From: Paraglomus occultum
Lineage: Eukaryota; Glomeromycota; Glomeromycetes; Paraglomerales; Paraglomeraceae
Direction: 5' to 3'
Assembly: GCA_910592205.1 (NCBI GenBank)
Contig: CAJVPJ010000135.1
Location: 1 to 41,195, forward strand
Length of the DNA stretch: 41,195 nt
Positions 12,914-22,517 of the stretch are shown here, one piece after another. The notes under the pieces were generated by a model that searched no databases, was not told the DNA's origin, and saw only the letters and a list, made by a program, of their open reading frames with translations. Made by a program: the position numbers and the translations under genes. The first letter of the stretch is position 1. Each line of letters starts with the position of its first letter.

Positions 12914-15553
12914 ATGACCGATATCAACAAACTCTCAATCAACACTATTCGTACTCTTGCAGCAGATGTTGTAAGAAAAGCCAATTCGGGGCATCCAGGT
13001 AATTATCGACATTATCATTAGTATAAACTATTAAACCGCTCCACCAAAATCAAACATGGATATGCGTATTTTTATGATTTATTAAATCCTATTTTCGACC
13101 CTTTCGATCAACAACATTCTATATAGGTGCTCCCATGGGTTGTGCTCCAATGGCCCATATTCTATTTTCAAAATTTATTACCGGTAACCCGACAAATCCA
13201 CACTGGGCAAGTATATCGCGCAACTCCATATAATGAAAACACGTCTTGTCATGGGAACGCAAAATCACGGTCGCTGGTTTTGACTAACTGATTTTTTTTT
13301 CAATAGATTAATCGCGATCGCTTCGTCCTATCCAATGGACACGCATGCGCACTGCAGTATATTATGCTCCATCTAACCGGATACGACGTAACTATAGATG
13401 ACCTGAAGCAGTTCCGTCAAACTGACAGCAAGCGAGTATTAATATGTATGAAAGATATCACGTTATGGGAAGTAGTTTGTCGTTCTAATCTCTCAGTTTG
13501 ATGTACACATATAGAACTCCTGGACATCCTGAAGCACATCTAACTCCTGGTGTAGAAGTCACAACTGGTCCACTCGGGCAAGGTTTCGCAAACGCAGTCG
13601 GATTGGCTATATCCAGAGAACATCTGGCTGCTGTGTTCAATAAGCCTGGATTTGATCTGTTCAGTAATTATACGTACGTGATCACTGGAGATGGTTGCTT
13701 GCAAGAAGGTGTAGCATCAGAAGCCGCTTCTCTAGCTGGTCACCTTCAGTTGGGCAATTTGATCGTGCTTTATGATGATAATCACATCTCGATTGATGGT
13801 AAGCAAAGAATAAAAGTAACACGAAACACGAAACACGAATAGTATAGTAATACTGAAGTGATAACTTGTATAAATAATATGTATTGTGTCCTTCTTTCTT
13901 TCTTTCTTTCTCAGGTAACACCGAACTCAGTTTCACAGAAGACGTTCTCAAACGCTTTGAGGCCTATGGCTGGCACACTCAAGAAATAACCGATGGAAAT
14001 AATGACCTCAATGGTATCACTACTGCTGTGGAAAACGCAAAGAAAGTGACAGATAAACCATCTATTATCAAAATACGCACCATAATTGGTATAGGGTCCA
14101 AAAACCAGGGCACAGAGAAAGTTCATGGAAGTCCACTGAATCCAGATGATATTGCCAATATCAAGACAGCGTTTGGTTTTGATTCTTCCAAATATTTTTA
14201 TATACCGGATGAAGTCCGCCAATACTGGCGTTCATTTAGCGAAAGAGGACAGAAAGCTGAGAATGATTGGAATGATTTGTTGAAGAGTTACAAAGAAAAG
14301 TATCCTGAAGAAGTAAGTAATACGACTGTGTGACGTGTGTAAACGTCGTAATCAATTTACATACAAGAAACCGGTACTTACGCATGCTTGATGCCCTAAA
14401 TAATTAACAGGGAGCCGATTTGACTCGTCGCCTTTCCAATAAACTTCCCGATAACTTGGCAGCGGTTCTTCCCCGTTATACACCCTCTGACTCAGCTCTA
14501 GCGACTAGGAAATTATCAGAGGCCGTCTTGAATAAGATCGCAGATATAGTCCCAGAGTTAATTGGCGGTTCCGCTGACTTGACTGAATCTAATCTCACTC
14601 GATGGAAGACAGCTGTCGATTTTCAGCATCCATCAACGAATATAGGAAACTACAAGGGAAGGTATATCAGATACGGTGTCAGAGAGCACGCCATGGCCGC
14701 TGCCATGAACGGCATTGCAGCATACGGTGGGCTTATTCCATTCGGCGGTACCTTCCTAAATTTTATTACATATGCATGGGGGGCTGTAAGGTTGTCTGCT
14801 TTAACAGGATTCAGAGTGATATATGTTATGACTCATGATTCTATCGGACTTGGTATGTATATACAAAAGTTTGAGGAAAAGGAAGCGATACGTAAAGCAT
14901 AAATCTTGTAATGCTAACCACCTATCAAAATAACAGGCGAAGACGGACCTACTCATCAACCAATAGAGACACTGGCTGCCCTCCGTGCGCTTCCTAACAT
15001 TTTAGTCTTGCGTCCGGCAGACGGCAACGAAACATCAGGAGCATATCTCGCTGCTTTAAAAAATCCTCTCCGACCATCAGTTCTCGCGCTCACTCGTCAG
15101 AATCTTCCTCAACTTCAAAATTCATCCGTCGAGAAAACTCTTCAGGGAGGTTACGTCCTTGAGGAGGTAGACAATGCAGATATTACTCTTGTGGGTACGG
15201 GCTCTGAAGTTTCACTTGCGGTTGACGCAGCGAAGCTTTTGAAATCTGAAGGAATTAAACCACGTGTGGTGTCTTTGCCTTCGTTCGAGTTGTTTGAAGA
15301 ACAGAGTCTTGAATATCGTTCGAGTGTGTTTCCTGACGGCGTTCCCATTGTTAGTGTTGAGGCAATGTCGACGTACGGATGGGATGCATATTCTCATGCC
15401 CACGTTGGCATGAGAATGTTTGGTGCATCCGGACCGTACAAAGAAGTATTAAAGAAGTATGGATTTACTCCTGAGAATGTTGCCAGTAAAGCAAGAGAAA
15501 CAATTGCTTTCTACAAGGATAAATCGGTTCCGTCTGTTATCTTCAGACCATAA
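12914..15553 (+). CDS. TKL1: Transketolase, 7 exons
   Basis: Transketolase moves two-carbon units between sugar phosphates in the non-oxidative pentose phosphate pathway, using thiamine diphosphate and Mg2+, in the cytosol. Exons: 12914-12998, 13127-13206, 13307-about 13435, about 13515-13798, 13915-14312, 14411-14852, 14937-15553; about 677 residues, normal for the family. Motifs seen: [12 protein letters not shown] at the N-terminus, [18 protein letters not shown], the ThDP motif GDGCLQEG...YDDN at about 156-187, [10 protein letters not shown], and the C-terminal [15 protein letters not shown]. Intron 2 needs a GC donor (GCAAGT) to keep the conserved W-I-N-R-D-R-F run. The exon 3/4 junction does not close in phase with an ordinary GT-AG intron and is described in the findings. 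The branch-acceptor tract of intron 4 is a (CTTT)n run. The symbol follows the yeast orthologue. Confidence 0.96.
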
Positions 15554-16534
15554 TATATCACAGGAAATTGGCAATATATGGATATGTGACTCTATTTAAG
15601 ATAGGCAACAGCTGTAAATATAGCAAATACTTTACAGTATTATAACAATTATGCTTTTTTTTTATTTACTTAGTAAAAGTGATTCAGTGTCTGTTGTTCG
15701 TCTAAACACTTGCTCGTAGTCTCTTCAGTTAACACGAGTTGTATAGATCGTAAGCGCAATAGCCATGAAAATAACTAATTCTATTGAGTGTTAACCTTGA
15801 TGAGAAGTCGAGACGTTCCAACATTTATGTTGTATATTAAGCAGTTGTCCAAATTACAAAATACGGATCCATCTTCTCGATTCACTATTCCGATCGCTGT
15901 CAATATTGATCAGAGTTTACAGCAGACTAAATCTCTCCAAATTCAAATTTCATTTTGTATAACCGCGGGCAAATAGTATTACGAAATTGCAAATCGGCGT
16001 TAACGATATAGTAATAAGAGCAGCATTGTTATTGTTCACTTTCCGAGAGGCTCGTAGGGAAGAAATGTGGTTTCCATTCCACCCTAATTGTAAACAAAGT
16101 ACTACATTGACTTTGTAGCCGCTTGGTCTTGAATTAAGTCCGAACTATGACCAAAATTTCCAGACCACACAATACGCACGGAAAGAATCGAGATATCCAC
16201 TGAAAGAGCAGCACAAATATGTATGTCATATATACGACACAATTCTGCAGTCTTTATGTGCTATTGTTCTTGGTTAGAATAAGATACATCAGAATTCCGT
16301 ACACCAAAACGTCGCCACATCCCTCTACAGGGAAAAACCGTCCCTTGTCTGTTGCTTTTAGCTTCAATTACGACTTTACAATAAAATCTTTTTTAGCTCA
16401 GTAGATACAGTATGCGTCAATAATTTTTGACTGCGAGGTATGTAATTTAGGGAAATTTCGGATTTGGCGAGATAAGCCAACCAGTAAAAAATGACATGTC
16501 AATTATCGGACCCAATAAAGTTGAGGAGTGATCT
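15554..16534. other. Intergenic DNA downstream of transketolase
   Basis: AT-rich, with only short open frames of no recognisable character. The convergent small gene remnant at 16535-16824 marks its right edge. No transposon ends were seen. Confidence 0.4.
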
Positions 16535-16824
16535 TCAAGTAGATCTTTGATCGCCATTGTTTATGTTCTGGCAAAACATAATAAACAAACTTGTGTTAAT
16601 ATTCCCCACAATAGATTGATAGAGAATAATCTCTTGTACAAGTTTAACATACAACCTTTGTGGCTTAAAATTTTGTAACACTAAAATTTCATTAACATTC
16701 CGAGCTACGATAAGCTTGTTCTGCCATTGATAATGCATTTTATCCATCTGTAACACTTCCAACGCTTCCGGGATATCATCGTCTCTCCTTGACTGGTTTC
16801 CTCATTAACAAGGTTTGGATCCAT
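16535..16824 (-). pseudogene. Small gene with an apparent one-base frameshift, unknown family
   Basis: Reading leftward from an ATG at 16824, the frame MDPNLVNEETSQGE runs on but soon changes character. One frame over, a long helix-rich stretch starts at DDDIPEALEVLQMDKMHYQW and continues about 80 codons to a stop at 16535. The two pieces overlap by a few codons (around 16785), as expected if one base has been gained or lost in a gene of roughly 95 codons. A perfect TGACGTCA lies about 50 bp upstream of the ATG, which supports a real promoter. I do not recognise the protein. A sequencing indel would make it an intact gene. A very short unseen intron is less likely. Confidence 0.35.
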
Positions 16825-16875
16825 TGTATTGTATCTGTCTTACTCGTGCGCAGCGAAACTGGACAAACTGAACGT

Positions 16876-16883
16876 TGACGTCA
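16876..16883 (-). promoter_or_regulatory. CRE/ATF-type palindrome TGACGTCA
   Basis: A perfect 8-bp ATF/CREB consensus 52 bp upstream of the start codon of the small leftward gene at 16824. It is one of two such intergenic sites I found; the other is upstream of RPS0. Function is inferred from motif and position only. Confidence 0.35.
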
Positions 16884-18019
16884 CTCGATGGAGATTGTTG
16901 TGGTTATCCTATTACTATTGCTCGTTTTAAAGAATCACAAAATAAAGGGGAGAGAGCTTATTTGGTGGATTTTCTTGCCAAGCACGCTGCATCTATTGAC
17001 GGATTTTAGTTGATTATTCTTTCATTTGTGTTTGATCCCAACAGCTGAAATATCCGTCAATGCCACTTCAACACGAGTATGTTTAGCTTTAACATGCAAA
17101 GGTATAAACTTTCTTAATCAATATGATTGTGAATTGTACAGAGAGAGTCAATGGATGTGTTTGTATAAACATAACTAACAGTGGCATAAATACCGCCTAC
17201 CGTGTTTTTTTTTGCATGGGCCACTTGTTACATAAACTCCATTAATATTAAGACTATATATTATCTGTCAGCGAGAGACAGAAAGGTAAGGATAAGTGTA
17301 TAGATCTCGGGAGCAATATAGAACTTTGCACAAAATATAGAGCTTACGTGTAAATAATGAAAAATCAAGGGATTGAGGCATTCAAGGACGAATGGCTATA
17401 ATGAAAAAACCGTATACAACCAGTCGCGCCCAAAATCGATATCAATTCAATTCAGGTTGATTAGATTATACAGGTCGGGCCACTATAACGATGTCTGGGA
17501 GTGTTAATTTGCGGCTCTTTTTCATTTTGTATTTTCGCATTGACAGTGAATGAGCTCATCTAATTCAATGTGCCTGAGTCAGACGAACTCGATTCCAGGC
17601 ATACATATTTGTACAAGTTTGTCTTGAATACATCTTTCAAAGTGTTCTGTGATTGCTTCGAGGTCATGAGAATCGCACTATGTATGCTTCACACGTGATG
17701 AAAATTTTGTGTAGGTCTAAATTATTTACAAGTTCAATTAGTAATCGTGTAATCAGCAATAGTGGTAGGGAAAAACAATCAATACTGGTATAACGATACT
17801 TCATATTATTTTCATCGTTATAGTTAACACCAAGTATCCTCTTTATATCGATGACATATGGACACGAAAACAATATCGTCATACAAGAAATTGTCTACTA
17901 TTTTTGCTTATTCGTCTTTACAGAAAAGAAATACTACATCGCAATGACAAAAACGATCTACCATAGATTCTTATTGATTTCTAACATCAATCTGTAAAAT
18001 ATTCTATTATTATTATCAA
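16884..18019. other. AT-rich intergenic DNA, no gene seen
   Basis: Open frames are short and Asn/Ile/Tyr-rich. The right edge is the degraded left end of a Tc1-like element. I see no RNA gene or inverted-repeat structure. Confidence 0.4.
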
Positions 18020-19179
18020 CAGCGCAACTTCTATTTACAAACTTGGTTGACACTGAGTCGACAGCCAACCACTTTTCCTTATTTTTCCAGATATCATAAA
18101 TTGTGTTCTCTTTCTGAGATAGCACACTTATAATAAAATTTTTATTTCACAAAGCATTAAAATGTCTCCATATAAGAAGCAAAGTCAACGTGAAGCTATA
18201 TTACATTTCTGGCGGCAAGGGATACAAACGGCTACTGAAATTCAATCATTAACAAAGATACCGTCCAAAACAATCTATCGAATCTAAAAAACTGGTGGTG
18301 TGGGGCATAAAGGTGGTAACGGTCGTATTAAGAAAATAACGATTAATGCTTCTCGCGCAATCGACCAGTATATTATAAAGGAATCCCTCAATTTCTGCTA
18401 AATCTATTGCTGAAAATTGGACGATATTGGAATAGACGTCTCCAGCTCAAGGCATTTGAATGACCGGAATGCTCTTCGTCCTGCTACACCAATGCTTATA
18501 CCGGCCCATAAGCAACGACGTATTGAATGGGCCCAAAAACATCAAAATTACATTGGAAAAAGACATTATTTACGAAACAGCATTTCAATTGTTTGTAAAC
18601 ATGATAAAGCATTGTTATAAAAATGCGAGGCCAATCCGCCCTATGCCAAAAGATCGACGTAAAATATTCGCGTGGTGTAAATAGTAAAATTAGTCTTACT
18701 TGTTTTCGCCGCATAATGAACGGAAAAAATTACACGAAAATAGTGGAACAGCATATTCCGGAAATAAAGAACATTTTAAAGGGCAATTGGCGATTACAGC
18801 AGGGTAATGATCCGAAACATACTAGTCGCATTGCCCAAGAATTCCTTAAGGACAACATTCCAGACGTTATGGACTGGCCTTCTAATAGTTCAGACCTAAA
18901 TCCTATTGAAAACCTTTGGGCAATTGTTAAAAGGAATGGAGAAATGCGTAAGCCCAAAAATCTGAACGTTTATGGGTGAAGAGTGGGACAAAATTCCGAA
19001 TAGCCTTCTAGTTAGTCTTGTAGAATCGATGCCACTGCGTTGTGATGAGATTATAAGAAAAATGGTGAACGATATCATATTAATGAGATCTACTCTTCAA
19101 AATGATGTGCAGTACAATTTACTTGATGCGATGGTTGTGTAACCAGAACGATTTGAAAAATTGTCTTTGCACACCACTG
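18020..19179 (+). mobile_element. Decayed Tc1/mariner-type DNA transposon
   Basis: The right end is clear: a terminal repeat reading inward as CAGTGGTGTGCAAAGACA, followed by the TA target dinucleotide at 19180-19181. The left end is degenerate. The best match is CAGCGCAACTT at 18020, which would give about 1.16 kb, a normal Tc1 size. The transposase remnant at 18163-19105 fills the interior. Its N-terminal and linker wording matches that of a second relic at 25.6-27.0 kb, so both belong to one family. Confidence 0.75.
18163..19105 (+). pseudogene. Tc1-like transposase, inactivated
   Basis: Starts MSPYKKQSQREAILHFW with a helix-turn-helix (TEIQSLTKIPSKTIYRI) that runs into an in-frame TAA. 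Then comes a GGVGHKGGNGR linker, and after several frameshifts RIEWAQKHQN, ETAFQLF, KNARPIRPMPKDRRKIFAW, GNDPKHTS and SDLNPIENLW, ending EEWDKIPNSLL...SMPLRC. These are the DD(E)-type catalytic landmarks of Tc1 transposases in order. The first catalytic aspartate is replaced by Tyr (TAC at 18571-18573, just before the ETAFQLF run). With this loss, a stop and at least three frame changes, it cannot be active. Confidence 0.9.
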
Positions 19180-19181
19180 TA

Positions 19182-20366
19182 CCCAATTGTCAAGCGTATT
19201 TCCAAAAAGCTGTGGTTTTTTCGCAGTTTGTTTATGGCTTGGGAAAATCTGAAATTTGGAAAGCGAATATTAAAATTCGTAGTCTTAATTGGTCGGCATA
19301 AAATATATCGCCGCATCACATACTCATCGTTATTACGTAAATAACAATGCTGTGAAAATCAAATAAGAATTTTGGTAATGGCAAAATTCGTTGTTATATC
19401 CAAATATCATTATATCTAGTCATCATTATAGACTGTAAGTTAATGCATTAATGTCTAGGTTCCGCGTATTCTTTCTTTCATAGCATCATATATTTTGTTT
19501 GCTTTGCTTTGGGCCTTCGCATCGAGTTTTTCTCAGATTGTTTATGAAGAGTGTGCATTTATGCAAGACGCATTTATAAATGGTTCACTGTACTCGATAA
19601 AATAGAGTCATTTAAGATAAATTCACTCTGAGGTGAAGAACTTTCCCACTCGAGAATTTTTGTATTATTGATAATGCCTCGCAAGATAAAAAGGATTCTC
19701 TCCATAAGTTGAATACCCAATATGTTAAATCTTTCTTTCAAAACCATAAATACTACTGCTAGTCCTATGAGAGGACTACAAAAGAAGAAGTTTTTTGTCA
19801 CAAACAGACCCAATGTTTTCACCAATAGTAACCATTTGTGTTGGTGCCGCAGTATACCATATAAAATAAACCTGTGGCTTAGACCATTACATTAGCCCAA
19901 CGACTTTATCTTATCGAGTTGACTATGTATCTGCATTTAATATGAAAATCCCCATACCCACAGCATGCACAAATTATTGCTTGGAAAGTGGTTCATGTAT
20001 TAGAAAAATCGCACAGACACTCGATCACCTTGATACAACGGCCCAGAATTTCATTAAGATTATGGAATTTTAAGCCTGGAAGACAGCAAATAAGGTCAAA
20101 AAGAAATAAACGCGCTTTATTGTAGAACATCAAAAGGGTAGAAATATAATACTTTGGTGTAGAATTCTCAATTAAACCAATTTACTAACTTTCTGCTTGC
20201 ATTTTCAAAATAACATTATTATTAGAAATAAATAATAGTTTGCCGATTCAACTTCAACGGTTGTTTCTGAAAAAAACTATTAAAAGGGAACTCTATCAAT
20301 CTGATAGTTTTCACTAGAAAACCTTATGGGGATGAAAGAAAGAAACGAAAAGATTAGGAGAAAAAA
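19182..20366. other. Intergenic DNA with an unexplained open frame
   Basis: Mostly AT-rich. A plus-strand frame at 19870-20073 (67 codons, no early ATG) reads like real protein: ISPTTLSYRVDYVSAFNMKI, then a Cys-containing part (TACTNYCLESGSC) and TAQNFIKIMEF before the stop. It may be a terminal exon or a gene fragment. I do not recognise it. A minus-strand frame at 19574-19825 is hydrophobic and less convincing. Confidence 0.3.
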
Positions 20367-20936
20367 ATGAATGGGAGAGGATTATATGGGGTGATGAATC
20401 AGGGCATGCGTCTTGCTCGTTATGATTTGTCACTGTCAACAAAATTAAAAAAGCAATAACGATAAATGTCAAGATGACAAGAAGTTAAGGAAGAGCAAGT
20501 CAAATTCTTGAAGACACACCCAGACCCTCGTCCGTTGAACTTCTTTGTGGAGTTCAAATATCGAAGGTCATCTGGTTATAATGATTACAGTTTATGTTTG
20601 GACAACGCCGTGTTGCGAGATGCTTCTGACTCGGAAAACAATATGAGGATTGGAAGAAGAATAAAAAGTCAACGTATGTCTTTTTTATTTGTATGAAGGA
20701 ACTTAGGTATAAGCTGACAAAAGATCACATCTTCGAAATAATAGGATAAAATAAAAAAGTGAAAACGGGAGACACGTGCTTCATTTCGTGCAATATTAGA
20801 CGATGGAGAGGGTAAATTATCGATTTGTTCATAAATAATGCTAATACTTTTCTATGACTCAGAAGCGAACCCACGAAAACCCAACAGTAACACCAGTTAT
20901 AAGGAGAATGAGGACATCGGTATTGAGGATGGATAA
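20367..20936 (+). CDS. Possible three-exon small gene, 93 codons, unknown function
   Basis: Exons 20367-20390, 20490-20673 and 20863-20936 join in phase with GT-AG introns, and the last acceptor has a good pyrimidine tract (TTTTCTATGACTCAG). The middle exon is the strongest evidence: FLKTHPDPRPLNFFVEFKYR, then SGYNDYSLCLDNAVLRDASD. It is soluble, mixed in composition and unlike the surrounding noncoding frames. The C-terminus is Asn/Glu-rich (TSYKENEDIGIEDG). The 8-codon first exon is the weakest part, and the true start may lie elsewhere. I recognise no domain. It could also be a fragment of a decayed gene. Confidence 0.38.
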
Positions 20937-21831
20937 TACGAAAATGAAGTGGGAAAATTTAACGAGGTAAGAGACTGTGTAATAATACATATGCGATTGT
21001 GTGAAAAAATTTTCCCGCCGTGCAGGCGATAGCAGATGTCTTAGGAAACACCGTTGAATCCGGTTTCTCACGAAACCTGAGGTCATCTCGACCATCAATT
21101 GTATCTCCGCAATTTTGAAGAAAGATGAACATGGACGAAGGTCGATCAAATCTCCATCAGGATATTGTTCCGTATATAATTAGATGTACAAACCCAAGGG
21201 CGTCTGCCCTTCCAAGGAGTCAGAAATGGACATTATAACGGAATCGTTAATGTGCATCAATTCCTAGTACAATTCTTTCACAAATATTTTGATAACGAAT
21301 GGCAATGATTCACGATCCTCGGAACAAAACAATCTTACTGCATAATAATAATACGAGAATTTTACGTCGGTACATTACCACAGTTGTATGTAGTCATTAT
21401 CATCTCTTGTTGATGGTATTTGCCCAAATGAACTGTTGCTGTAATAGAAAGTTAATAAAGTTTGGATAGGATATTTCTTATAGTATAACTGTTTCATTCA
21501 ATGAAATCGGAACCAAATCGTCACGAATTATAAATTTATATTTTGAAATGTGAAAAATCTTTTTACTTATGACGCGAGGATGCATCGCAATTAGCTTTTT
21601 TATATTTGATGTAAGCCTTTATTTTTCACTCAATATTATGAAGCGTACGCATATAGATACGTGAATTATTTTACTTATTGCATAAGAAATCTAGTTTACA
21701 TATGGGTTACTTTTACCGTTCGATCAGCGAAATTTCGTGATCACTTCTGTCCGGGCTGTAATAGTCATAATCATACGTCATAGGCAGACTTTATTTTTAA
21801 GTTATTACTGCATTATAATAAAATTCATTTT
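20937..21831. other. Intergenic DNA, no gene seen
   Basis: Open frames are short. A hydrophobic minus-strand frame (20859-21149) overlaps the plus-strand exon above and looks like its shadow. The right part is strongly AT-rich up to the transposon-type relic. Confidence 0.35.
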
Positions 21832-22424
21832 TCATATACCGCCGCTTTGTATATCTTGCTGTTTGACTGCACCAAAGCGTGAACAGACATTGAGAAAGTG
21901 AGCCCGCGGAATATGATCAAGGAAAGTGAGTGGGTATACATGTCGTCATCGATCACTTTGTCCTTGAGCAAGATATATCATACATTGCAGGATGTGGCGA
22001 GATCTTGTAGACGAGAACCAATTGAACACAAACAAACGATAAAAAGTACCATCGTTATACTTATGCAATACTATGGCCTTCACCCGAGCATAGGCCACAC
22101 CCTCCTGTCCTTCTGCGACATCAACGACGTTCTCAACTTTGATGTCGAATCACCATTATCCTCTCGACTGTATTATTAACGGAAACTGCTTTCCGTTTTG
22201 CGCTCTTAATCCGTATACTGCGCCAGAATTCGTTAACTCCCTGTTGTAACTTAATTCCAGTTTCAAAAGTAATACTCATAGACCTCAAGACCGCGGCGAA
22301 AGGACAAGTTGCATCGTCAAGTGACAAGTGCTTACTCACGTGATTGTGTACCGAACGCACACGTGACGCCATCCATATTTTCGACGCGTCTCTCCGAGTT
22401 TGCAACAAAGCTCCCAGTTCTTTT
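21832..22424 (-). pseudogene. Decayed transposon-type ORF, C-terminal part
   Basis: Reading leftward from about 22424: KELGALLQTRRDASKIWMAS, RVRSVHNHVSKHLS, MSITFETGIKLQQGVNEFW and RSIRIKSAKRKAVSVNNT. A one-base frame change near 22145 follows. The reading resumes with DIKVENVVDVAEGQEGVAYA, RVKAIVLHKYNDGTFYRLFV, a TGA, and LTFLDHIPRAHFLNVCSRFG before the final stop. The Y-A-x-V-K-A-I...N-D-G...F-N-W-F pattern and the H-Y-P-L-x-F-x-D-H-I tail resemble C-terminal parts of large multi-copy transposon-encoded proteins of fungi (family from general knowledge, not proven here). At least one stop and one frameshift make it dead. Confidence 0.5.
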
Positions 22425-22517
22425 GACAAAAAAAAAAGGACATAGACTTCATAACTTCGAGAGTAGTTCCTAAAAAAAATCTTCCAACATAAGATAAAAA
22501 AAAAACTTCCCAAGGTC

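Noticed and set aside
13886-13914. CTTT tandem run as an independent microsatellite feature
   Set aside because: It is the pyrimidine tract of transketolase intron 4; noted there and not counted separately.
20381-20420. Possible Tc1 catalytic WGDES block in plus frame near 20.39 kb
   Set aside because: A short match (IIWGDESG) with no flanking transposase sequence and no terminal repeats.
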